From: Deltaproteobacteria bacterium
GTDB taxonomy: Bacteria > Desulfobacterota > Desulfobacteria > Desulfobacterales > SURF-7
Length of the DNA: 13,682 bases
Direction of reading: 5' to 3'
Assembly (NCBI GenBank): GCA_019307665.1
Contig: JAFDJC010000059.1
Location: forward strand, 1 to 13,682
A program made the translations under genes and the position numbers. This document shows, in pieces, positions 8,006 to 13,682 of this stretch (position 1 is the stretch's first letter; every line of letters begins with the position of its first letter). The notes beneath the pieces are model-generated. The model was not told the origin of the DNA. It did not search any database and was given only the letters and a program-made list of their open reading frames with translations.

Positions 8006-8089
8006 AATTCAGTTTAGAAGTCAAGAATCGCAATTAACATAAATTATGAAATATGCGGATTTTTGTCCGAAATAAAGAGAAGTTGAATT

Positions 8090-8500
8090 ATGAAAAAAAT
8101 AAAACTGTACAATAGCGCGCATCTTATTGTGTCTGCCATAAGAATTCTTGAACATCAGGATAATGTGTCGCCGTCTGTTGAGAATGTCTGCGGAATGCTT
8201 TTTTTTTCCATTGAACATGGTAATTTCATATGTAATAAACTCAAAGAGATGGGCATTGTCGATATTGTTGACGGTGCGTTCGGGAACAAACTATACATTC
8301 GTGATTTTAGCAGGATCGAAACAATCCCGGCAGAGGAGGAGGACACTTCAATCAAGGATGAGCTGGAAAAATATGCAGATTCTCGTAAAGAATTACAGGG
8401 CAGGATCGAATCAATAAAGGCAAAGCAGGACAATAAGAAAAAAGATCTTTTTGCAGAACTTGACAGACAGCTGAAGAGTAAGCTTGACAAGAAAGAATAG
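8090..8500 (+). CDS. Small hypothetical protein: winged-helix-like N-terminus with charged coiled-coil tail
   Basis: The protein has 136 residues. Residues about 8-72 look like a winged helix: a helix (HLIVSAIRILEHQ), a short turn with SPSVENVCGML, a helix ending GNFICNKLKEMGIVDIV, and a two-strand wing with GNKLYIRDF. Residues about 83-136 are almost all Lys, Glu, Asp and Gln and should form a helix or coiled coil. There is no signal peptide or membrane segment, so it is cytoplasmic. I do not recognise a named family. A small DNA-binding or adaptor protein is possible but unproven, because the recognition helix is short and not basic. First gene of the rightward operon, preceded by a good promoter and only a weak AGAGAAG ribosome-binding site. 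The next gene starts 38 bp downstream. Confidence 0.75.
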   Translation: MKKIKLYNSAHLIVSAIRILEHQDNVSPSVENVCGMLFFSIEHGNFICNKLKEMGIVDIVDGAFGNKLYIRDFSRIETIPAEEEDTSIKDELEKYADSRKELQGRIESIKAKQDNKKKDLFAELDRQLKSKLDKKE

Positions 8501-8538
8501 CGGTTTTCAGACTTACAATATTTTGATAAGGAGTATGT

Positions 8539-9381
8539 ATGAGGATTGGAAAAAGTTTAGTGATGCAAATAGGATTGGCTTGTCTCTTTGTTTTTATTCC
8601 TTCTTCAGTTTTTGCTGAAACAACAAACGCAGACGTTTCAGAAGAAGCAAGTGTCTCTGATGCTACAGACATTCCAGACGCTGCCGACACTGATGAAAAT
8701 TTAAACACCGGCAATATCTCAGGAAAAGATATCCGTTATGTAAAGGATTTTATTGTGATTACATTGCGAGCAGGCATGGGCGATGAATACAAGGTTTTAA
8801 AGACACTGAAGACCGATACTCCGCTTGAAGTCATTGAAGAGGATGTCGATTTCCTCAGGGTGAAGACAATCACGGGAGAAGACGGATGGGTAAGATCACG
8901 GTATATTACATCAGCTGTGCCGAAGCTGATTGTTATTAAAGGCCTTAAGAAGGAGGTTAAAAAACTAAAGCAGGATATTGAAATGCTCGAAAAAAACGTG
9001 GCTGAAATGAGTGGACAAAGGAATATTGAAATCGAGCAAAGTGAAAATACGACCACGCGGCTTCAGAAGCAACTGAAAGACAAGGAGAATAAAATCGCTG
9101 TTATGAAAAAAGAGACAGGCCGGGCAAAAAGCAAATACAGCAAGCTTCTGGAGAGCGCATCAAATGTTGCGGAACTGATTAAAGAATTGGAAGATTTGAA
9201 AAAGAATCATTCAATACTGAATAAAGAAATAGGAGAATTGAAAAGCACGAATCAACACCTTAAAAGTGAGAAAGAAGAGCTTGTTCGTTTGAGGTTGTTA
9301 AAGTGGTTTTTATCAGGGGGAGGTGTGCTGTTTGTCGGTTTTATTTTAGGGTGGATATTTAAACGGAAGGAGTATTATTAA
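8539..9381 (+). CDS. YgiM-type SH3 domain protein, membrane-anchored (TIGR04211-like)
   Basis: The 280 residues follow the layout of E. coli YgiM, with a longer coiled coil. A signal peptide ends at about VFA (24-26). Next is an acidic Asp/Ala/Thr linker (27-60), then a bacterial SH3 domain (about 66-126) with LRAGMGDEYKVL and the closing GEDGWVRSRYI. A long charged coiled coil follows (about 134-250). It ends with one membrane helix (255-274), LKWFLSGGGVLFVGFILGW, and a basic tail RKEYY. The Gly-rich start of that helix is characteristic of the family. The SH3 domain should therefore lie in the periplasm, tethered to the inner membrane, possibly binding cell-wall or protein ligands; the molecular role of the family is not settled. 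AAGGAG sits 5 nt before the ATG at 8539. The stop codon is followed 1 nt later by the minicistron at 9383. Confidence 0.85.
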   Translation: MRIGKSLVMQIGLACLFVFIPSSVFAETTNADVSEEASVSDATDIPDAADTDENLNTGNISGKDIRYVKDFIVITLRAGMGDEYKVLKTLKTDTPLEVIEEDVDFLRVKTITGEDGWVRSRYITSAVPKLIVIKGLKKEVKKLKQDIEMLEKNVAEMSGQRNIEIEQSENTTTRLQKQLKDKENKIAVMKKETGRAKSKYSKLLESASNVAELIKELEDLKKNHSILNKEIGELKSTNQHLKSEKEELVRLRLLKWFLSGGGVLFVGFILGWIFKRKEYY

Positions 9382-9382
9382 T

Positions 9383-9421
9383 ATGAAATTTTTGGCTTGT
9401 TCAGGCTGGATGATCTGGTGA
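9383..9421 (+). CDS. Twelve-codon minicistron that may couple translation of the hydrolase gene
   Basis: ATG at 9383 encodes MKFLACSGWMIW and stops at the TGA of 9419-9421. AAGGAG (9367-9372), inside the end of the SH3 gene, lies 10 nt before it. Its TGA overlaps the GTG start of the hydrolase gene as GTGA, the arrangement used for stop-restart translational coupling. The next gene has no convincing ribosome-binding site of its own, which supports the idea. The peptide itself may have no function. It could also be chance, or the relic of an original start in a shifted frame. Confidence 0.4.
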   Translation: MKFLACSGWMIW

Positions 9422-10356
9422 GGAAAGTAATAAAATCGTTCTTTATTATACTGCTTACCCTTCTGCTGTCAGGCTGCACATCTGTACAGAAGTCAATTTT
9501 TGAATTTGGCCTGTTTGTTGAGAGATACAGGTCAGATCTGGACTATAAGACGGTATCTGTGAATGGTGAGCGCTATGCATATCTTGAGCGTAAAGGCGAC
9601 GGAGAAACCATTGTCCTGCTACATGGGTTTGCCGCAAACAAAGACAGCTGGATTCGATTTGTCAGGTATCTGCATGAATCATACCGGGTTGTCGTTTTGG
9701 ATATGCCGGGACATGGAGACAGTCGGCTTGATATGAGCCGGAGTCATAATATTGAATATATAGCAGCAAGTGTGGCACAAATAATTGATAGCCTTGACAT
9801 TGAAAAGTTTCACATCGCAGGGAATTCATTTGGAGGGCTTGTGTCAACTCTTTATTCGCTGGATAGTCCTGACAGGATTATTACTCTGGGACTTTTTGAT
9901 TCTGCAGGTGTAGAATCGCCTGTTAAAAGCGAATTCTATGAATTGCTTGATAAGGGGGACAATCCTCTTGTGGTCAAATCCGAGGAAGAGTTTGACCGCC
10001 TGATGAGATTCAATTTTAATAATGAACCGTTCATTCCGTGGCCGGGTCGAAAAGTACTCGCCCGGCAGTTTGTGCAAAGAAGTGAGTTTAACCAAAAGAT
10101 GTGGAACGATCTTTTTGAAAACAGGCGTAATGAGAATCTGAATTCAAGACTTGCTGAATTAAAAATGCCAGTGTTTATAATATGGGGAGAGAAAGACCGC
10201 ATTTTGCATGTTTCAAATACCACCATATATAAACAAAATATTCCCGACTCATATGTAGTTGTCATGAAAGATTGCGGCCATGCACCGATGCTTGAAAGAC
10301 CCGATGAAGCTGCAGAGCACTATTCGACATTTTTAAAACAGTTAGCGGCACAATAA
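9418..10356 (+). CDS. Alpha/beta-hydrolase lipoprotein (esterase/lipase-like)
   Basis: From the GTG at 9418 the protein has 312 residues and begins with a classic lipoprotein signal: MRKVIK, a hydrophobic core, and lipobox LLSGC with Cys20 as the lipidated residue. It should be anchored to a membrane facing the periplasm. The fold motifs are in order: HGFAANKDSW (oxyanion loop), VVLDMPGHGDS, nucleophile elbow GNSFGG (Ser137), acid in WGEKDRIL (Asp260), and base in CGHAPMLERPDE (His288). The catalytic triad is complete. It resembles small lipases and esterases; the substrate cannot be told from sequence. An in-frame TTG at 9397 would add seven residues. I prefer GTG because the basic residues then sit at the very N-terminus and because it overlaps the minicistron stop. 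The next gene follows after 18 bp. Confidence 0.9.
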   Translation: MRKVIKSFFIILLTLLLSGCTSVQKSIFEFGLFVERYRSDLDYKTVSVNGERYAYLERKGDGETIVLLHGFAANKDSWIRFVRYLHESYRVVVLDMPGHGDSRLDMSRSHNIEYIAASVAQIIDSLDIEKFHIAGNSFGGLVSTLYSLDSPDRIITLGLFDSAGVESPVKSEFYELLDKGDNPLVVKSEEEFDRLMRFNFNNEPFIPWPGRKVLARQFVQRSEFNQKMWNDLFENRRNENLNSRLAELKMPVFIIWGEKDRILHVSNTTIYKQNIPDSYVVVMKDCGHAPMLERPDEAAEHYSTFLKQLAAQ

Positions 10357-10374
10357 TCAACAGGGATAAAGTAA

Positions 10375-11703
10375 ATGCCTGACCAAACCGGGAAACAGCT
10401 TCCAACTGACATGCAGCCGGCAGAGCTGCTTCAAAACCTTATACGGTTTGATACGACAAATCCTCCGGGAAACGAGGGGGAGTGTATCAAATACATCGAA
10501 AAAATTTTCTCCGGCATTGGACTTCAGACAAAAATTTTTGCAAAAGATATGAATCGCCCAAACCTTGTCACCCGGCTTCGCGGTCGGGGTGATAAACCTC
10601 CGCTTCTTATTTACGGCCATGTTGATGTTGTGACCGCCTCAGGCCAGGAATGGCGTTACCCACCTTTTGAAGGAAGGCGGATAGATGGATTTGTCTGGGG
10701 CAGAGGCGCCCTTGATATGAAAGGCGGTGTTGCAATGATGCTGGCGGCAATTTTGCGGGTGTGTGTTCAGAATATCAAGCCGGCAGGAGATATTATTTTT
10801 GCTGCGCTCAGTGATGAAGAAGCCGGTGGCGATCTTGGCGCCGGATATCTTGTGGAGGATCATGCTGATTATTTTTCAGGTACGAAATACGCGATAGGGG
10901 AGTTCGGTGGATTTTCAATGCATGTTGGAAACAAGTGTTTTTATCCGATTATGGTTGCAGAGAAGCAGGCATGCTGGATAAAAGGTTTGATAAAGGGGCC
11001 TGCCGGTCACGGTGCGATACCGGTACGGGGTGGCGCAATGGCATCACTCGGACGGATGCTCGGGTTGCTGGACAGACACAGGCTTCCTGTCCACATTACA
11101 CCTGTTACACGCCAGATGATAGAAACCATGGCCCTCCATCTCGGATTCCCATCAGGATTATTTTTACGCGGACTTCTTCAGCCCGGCCTTACTGATTTGA
11201 TTTTAAAACTATTAGGTGGCAACGTGAGTCATTTTGATCCCCTGCTTCATAATACGGTCAATGCAACGATCGTCAATGGCGGTAAGAAAGTCAATGTTAT
11301 ACCGAGTGAGATTGAGGTTCATTTGGACGGGCGGATTCTTCCGGGATTTGAACCGGATGATTTTTTTAATGAACTTAAAACAATTGTGGGAAACGATATT
11401 GATTTTGAAATTGAACACTATGATGCGTTTCATGGAAAGCCTGACATGGGGTTGTTTGATACCCTTGCATCTGTTTTAAAGGAACTTGATCAGGACGGGA
11501 TATCGCTTCCGATGATGCTTCCCGGTGTTACCGATGGCCGTCATTTTGCTAAGCTCGGCATTCAAACCTATGGTTTTTTGCCCATGAGACTGCCGCCTGA
11601 ATTTAATTTTTCAAAACTGATACATGCGGCTGATGAAAGAATACCCGAAGATGCATTGAATTTCGGTGCTGACGCGATATACAGATTGATAGAGAGATAT
11701 TAA
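10375..11703 (+). CDS. M20 family metallopeptidase (ArgE/DapE-like deacylase or peptidase)
   Basis: A 442-residue cytoplasmic di-zinc hydrolase of the ArgE/DapE/CPG2 group, which cleaves amide bonds of N-acylated amino acids or short peptides. Visible metal and catalytic residues are His82 (GHVDVV), Asp114 (ALDMKGG, bridging), Glu148-Glu149 (SDEEAGG; general base and ligand), Glu176 (GEFGG) and His417 (KLIHAADE). The lid domain inserted at about 195-315 carries GPAGHGAIP, with the dimer-contacting His212. DTTNPPGNE near the start is also typical. There is no signal peptide. The exact substrate cannot be assigned; members of this group differ greatly with near-identical motifs. ATG at 10375 has only a weak purine-rich site (AGGGAT). 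It lies between two predicted lipoproteins and may process peptides or acyl amino acids that come from the envelope. Confidence 0.92.
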   Translation: MPDQTGKQLPTDMQPAELLQNLIRFDTTNPPGNEGECIKYIEKIFSGIGLQTKIFAKDMNRPNLVTRLRGRGDKPPLLIYGHVDVVTASGQEWRYPPFEGRRIDGFVWGRGALDMKGGVAMMLAAILRVCVQNIKPAGDIIFAALSDEEAGGDLGAGYLVEDHADYFSGTKYAIGEFGGFSMHVGNKCFYPIMVAEKQACWIKGLIKGPAGHGAIPVRGGAMASLGRMLGLLDRHRLPVHITPVTRQMIETMALHLGFPSGLFLRGLLQPGLTDLILKLLGGNVSHFDPLLHNTVNATIVNGGKKVNVIPSEIEVHLDGRILPGFEPDDFFNELKTIVGNDIDFEIEHYDAFHGKPDMGLFDTLASVLKELDQDGISLPMMLPGVTDGRHFAKLGIQTYGFLPMRLPPEFNFSKLIHAADERIPEDALNFGADAIYRLIERY

Positions 11704-11711
11704 TAAAAGCA

Positions 11712-13067
11712 ATGAAAAAAAAAACATGTTGTCTGCTTGTTACTTTTACCGCCTTTCTCTGCCTTTTACTATCATGCGGCAGTGACAGCGGAAGCAGTAT
11801 ATCGGATACGGATTTAGTTGTTGCGGGACAAATTTCCTACACGGCTGAAGAATGTTCTATCGAAGGCCAGAACGACTTTGTTTACAGGGTAATGACCGAT
11901 ACCTATTTATGGTATGATACGGTACCTCAAATTGATCTTTCACTATTTGACTCTCCTGAAGATCTGCTTGAAAATATCCGATACTCAGAACTTGACCGGT
12001 GGAGTTATATTGCAGACCAAGATGATTACTATTCTTTTTATGAGGAGGGACGGTATGTCGGCCTCGGGTTCTCCATGATAAACACCGAAGGAGAAGTCCT
12101 GATAATGTATGTCTTTAATGACTCCCCCGCAGACCAATCAGAAATGGAAAGGGGTGACAGGATACTGGCAATTAATGAAAAGACTGTTGAAGAAATCGAG
12201 ACAAATGGTGAATGGGATACTATTTTCGGAGAAGATACTGTAGGAGTTAAAGTAGACCTGGTAGTAGAAAAGCAAGGCAGTACACAGACACTATCTCTTA
12301 CAAAAGATTGGGTTAATATCAACACGGTTCTGTATCATGGCATTATTGAAAATGAAGGAGTTAAAATTGGCTATATTATGTTTAAAAGCTTTTTAATGAC
12401 CTCTCTTGATGAACTCACGACTGTTTTTACCCAATTTAAAGAAGAGGGTGTTGAAGAACTTATACTGGACCTGAGATACAACGGGGGAGGCAGAAGTGTA
12501 GTTGCCAAATATCTGGCCGACCTTATTGGAGGAGAGAACACAAACGGAAAAATATTTCAGAAATTTATCCATAATGACAGACACGCAAATTGGAACAATA
12601 GCATCAGTTTTTCAGAATATTCGATCAGCCTTGATTTGGAACGGGTTATAGTGATCGCAACAGGAAGTACTGCTTCTGCCAGTGAAATGGTCATAAACGG
12701 CCTGAAACCTTTTATTGATGTAGTAGTAATAGGCGATACAACATCAGGAAAACCTGTTGGAATGTACGGACATGATTTTTGTGATAAGCATATCAGTCTT
12801 ATTGAATTTAAGATTGCCAATGCTGATGATGAAGGTGACTATTTTTCCGGAATCGATCCTGATTGCATTTCAGATGATGATTTCACAAAACAGCTCGGCG
12901 ATGCCGGAGAAGATTCCCTGAAAGAGGCGCTGTATTATATAGCATGTGATGAATGCTCGGAAGGCCGGAGTTATACATCGGCTAAAAGGCAGATGTTGAC
13001 AAATAAGAAAAAAACAAGGAAACAAATAAGGAGGTATGGTCTAAAAGGAGAAATAGGTGCATTCTAA
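11712..13067 (+). CDS. S41 family serine protease lipoprotein with PDZ domain (C-terminal processing protease type)
   Basis: The 451 residues start with a lipoprotein signal, lipobox LLLSC and Cys22, then a Ser/Gly/Asp linker. A helical N-terminal part (about 50-110) has the YLWYDTVP motif common in this group. A PDZ domain (about 115-195) includes GLGFSM and GDRILAINEKTV. The protease core (about 205-370) contains LDLRYNGGG (252-260), then GSTASASEM with the likely nucleophile Ser322, then GDTTSGKPVG with general base Lys347. The 25-residue spacing of Ser and Lys is that of Tsp and CtpA. Such proteases trim C-termini of periplasmic proteins. The last 30 residues are strongly basic (KKKTRKQIRR at 432-441), unlike the acidic body, and may be a later addition. 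A run of ten A follows the start codon. Last gene of the rightward operon, 8 bp after the M20 gene, with no clear ribosome-binding site. Confidence 0.92.
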   Translation: MKKKTCCLLVTFTAFLCLLLSCGSDSGSSISDTDLVVAGQISYTAEECSIEGQNDFVYRVMTDTYLWYDTVPQIDLSLFDSPEDLLENIRYSELDRWSYIADQDDYYSFYEEGRYVGLGFSMINTEGEVLIMYVFNDSPADQSEMERGDRILAINEKTVEEIETNGEWDTIFGEDTVGVKVDLVVEKQGSTQTLSLTKDWVNINTVLYHGIIENEGVKIGYIMFKSFLMTSLDELTTVFTQFKEEGVEELILDLRYNGGGRSVVAKYLADLIGGENTNGKIFQKFIHNDRHANWNNSISFSEYSISLDLERVIVIATGSTASASEMVINGLKPFIDVVVIGDTTSGKPVGMYGHDFCDKHISLIEFKIANADDEGDYFSGIDPDCISDDDFTKQLGDAGEDSLKEALYYIACDECSEGRSYTSAKRQMLTNKKKTRKQIRRYGLKGEIGAF

Positions 13068-13074
13068 ATAGTAA

Positions 13075-13179
13075 ACATCCACATATGGCTATTTTGTGGA
13101 TGAGCTTCCTAAAAGCGCTGTGGGGAAGATTTTAAGAAGAAAACTTAAAGATATGGAGATTGAAAAACAGTCAAAATAA
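13075..13179 (+). pseudogene. Remnant of an acyl-CoA synthetase (ANL superfamily) C-terminus
   Basis: From 13087 this frame reads GYFVDELPKSAVGK then ILRRKLKD and ends at TAA 13177-13179. The part ELPKSAVGKILRRKLKD is the A10 motif at the very C-terminus of AMP-forming acyl-CoA and fatty-acid-CoA ligases; its Lys in GK contacts the acyl-adenylate. Only about 30 codons survive. In-frame stops lie just upstream (TAG 13069-13071, TAA 13072-13074), there is no start codon of its own, and the roughly 500-residue body is missing. This is the stump left by a deletion or recombination between the S41 gene and the toxin-antitoxin pair. The match is recognised by eye, but the motif is very characteristic. 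Confidence 0.75.
13076..13102 (+). other. Perfect 8-bp inverted repeat after the S41 gene
   Basis: CATCCACA (13076-13083) and TGTGGATG (13095-13102) form a perfect 8-bp stem with an 11-nt loop, 8 nt after the S41 stop codon. No U-tract follows, so it is not a standard intrinsic terminator. It could protect the 3' end of the operon mRNA or be chance. The right arm lies inside the acyl-CoA synthetase remnant. Confidence 0.35.
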
Positions 13180-13199
13180 ATGCATTAAAGATATTCAAT

Positions 13200-13634
13200 A
13201 TGGAACTCACGGAAATACAAAAGGGAAAAATAAATAGCATCGGTAAAAAACATGATCTTCGTTTTATTATAATACATGGTTCTTATGCCAGGGGGGAAGA
13301 AAAAAAAAGGAGTGACCTGGATCTGGCAGTTTACGGACAAAAAAAAATTACTCCTGATAAATTGTCCGAGATTTTTCGTGACCTTTCATCTGTTTTTGGA
13401 GACAACAGGGATAGGGCACTGGACATCAAATCACTGCACAACACCAATCCTTTCTTCCGTTTTCAAGTAGCAAAAGATGGACAATTGATCTATGGCAGTC
13501 CTGATGACTATGATGAATATCACCTTTATTCATACAGGAACTATAATGATAGCAGGAGCCTGCTGCGATTGAGGGATATAATGATTGATAAAAGGCAGAA
13601 ACATCTAAAAGAGGCACTTAAAGAGCATGGTTAA
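13200..13634 (+). CDS. mntA: MntA-type nucleotidyltransferase antitoxin (type VII toxin-antitoxin)
   Basis: The 144-residue minimal nucleotidyltransferase carries the exact MNT signature GS-X10-DXD: Gly27-Ser28, ten residues, then Asp39 and Asp41 in SDLDLAVY. A third acidic residue, Asp75, sits in ALDIKSL. In the characterised HepT-MntA pair the antitoxin adds AMP units to a Tyr of HepT and so inactivates the toxin. All three metal-binding Asp are present, so it should be active. Its stop overlaps the HepT start by 8 bp, which fixes the pair as one operon with the antitoxin first. Two runs of nine A lie in the coding region (13300-13308 and about 13339-13347). No clear Shine-Dalgarno or promoter was found before the ATG at 13200, only 20 bp after the synthetase remnant. 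Confidence 0.9.
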   Translation: MELTEIQKGKINSIGKKHDLRFIIIHGSYARGEEKKRSDLDLAVYGQKKITPDKLSEIFRDLSSVFGDNRDRALDIKSLHNTNPFFRFQVAKDGQLIYGSPDDYDEYHLYSYRNYNDSRSLLRLRDIMIDKRQKHLKEALKEHG

Positions 13635-13682
13635 TCTGGAATTGATAAAAAGAAAAATAGAACTTATTCAACGTGACCTTGA
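13627..13682 (+). CDS. hepT: HepT-like toxin, HEPN ribonuclease (5' end only)
   Basis: ATG at 13627 overlaps the mntA stop by 8 bp and opens MVNLELIKRKIELIQRDL, the usual first helix of HepT/DUF86 proteins. Known HepT toxins are HEPN ribonucleases that act on tRNA and use an RX4HXY motif, whose Tyr is AMPylated by MntA. That motif lies beyond the window, so activity cannot be judged. The call rests on the helix pattern plus the linked MntA. Confidence 0.8.
   Translation, partial: MVNLELIKRKIELIQRDL

Noticed and set aside
8056..8069. Small hairpin CGGA-TTTTTG-TCCG in the leader of the 8090 gene
   Set aside because: Only 4-5 bp of stem with one G-U pair; too weak to call a terminator, attenuator or riboswitch.
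13076..13102. Intrinsic terminator for the rightward operon
   Set aside because: The 8-bp stem is perfect but no run of T follows it; it is listed only as an inverted repeat.
13160..13190. Promoter for mntA-hepT starting with TTGAAA
   Set aside because: No hexamer near TATAAT lies at a suitable distance; the best match has three of six bases.
1..13682. CRISPR array, tRNA/rRNA genes, insertion sequences
   Set aside because: No regularly spaced repeats, no tRNA-like cloverleaf, and no transposase frame or terminal repeats were seen by eye.

Overview
The window is about 13.7 kb of moderately AT-rich, gene-dense bacterial DNA from a Gram-negative (diderm) organism. Two lipoprotein signal peptides, a YgiM-type SH3 envelope protein, a LolA/LolB-like periplasmic protein and a KdnB-like Kdo oxidase all point to an outer membrane with LPS. 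The mix of genes resembles Desulfobacterales (Desulfobacterota, sulfate reducers), but that placement is an inference from recalled family resemblance, not a computed result.

Left part (1-4086, + strand): the 3' end of an iron-containing alcohol dehydrogenase that resembles KdnB (Kdo 8-oxidase), followed 18 bp later by a giant 1270-residue GlmS-like protein. The giant has the three GlmS modules (class II glutamine amidotransferase, SIS1, SIS2) and every catalytic residue I could align, but it carries a 66-residue leader before the catalytic Cys, large insertions, and about 200 residues after the GlmS C-tail. It is the most unusual object in the window.

Middle (4067-7891, - strand): a compact operon eno - LolA-like periplasmic protein - pyrG. 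The pyrG 3' end overlaps the 3' end of the GlmS-like gene by 20 bp in convergent orientation. A 198-bp divergent promoter region (7892-8089) separates this operon from the next.

Right part (8090-13067, + strand): five closely spaced genes reading away from eno: a small winged-helix-like/coiled-coil protein, a YgiM-type SH3 membrane protein, an alpha/beta-hydrolase lipoprotein whose start overlaps the stop of a 12-codon minicistron, an M20 metallopeptidase, and an S41 (C-terminal processing type) protease lipoprotein. They look like one envelope-associated operon driven by a TTGACA-N16-TACAAT promoter.

Right edge (13068-13682): an accessory junction. It holds a 30-codon remnant of the C-terminus of an acyl-CoA synthetase (ANL superfamily) with no body, then a type VII toxin-antitoxin pair: MntA nucleotidyltransferase antitoxin overlapping the start of HepT toxin, which runs off the window. 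No tRNA, rRNA, CRISPR array or intact mobile element was seen. No gene-free stretch exceeds 300 bp.
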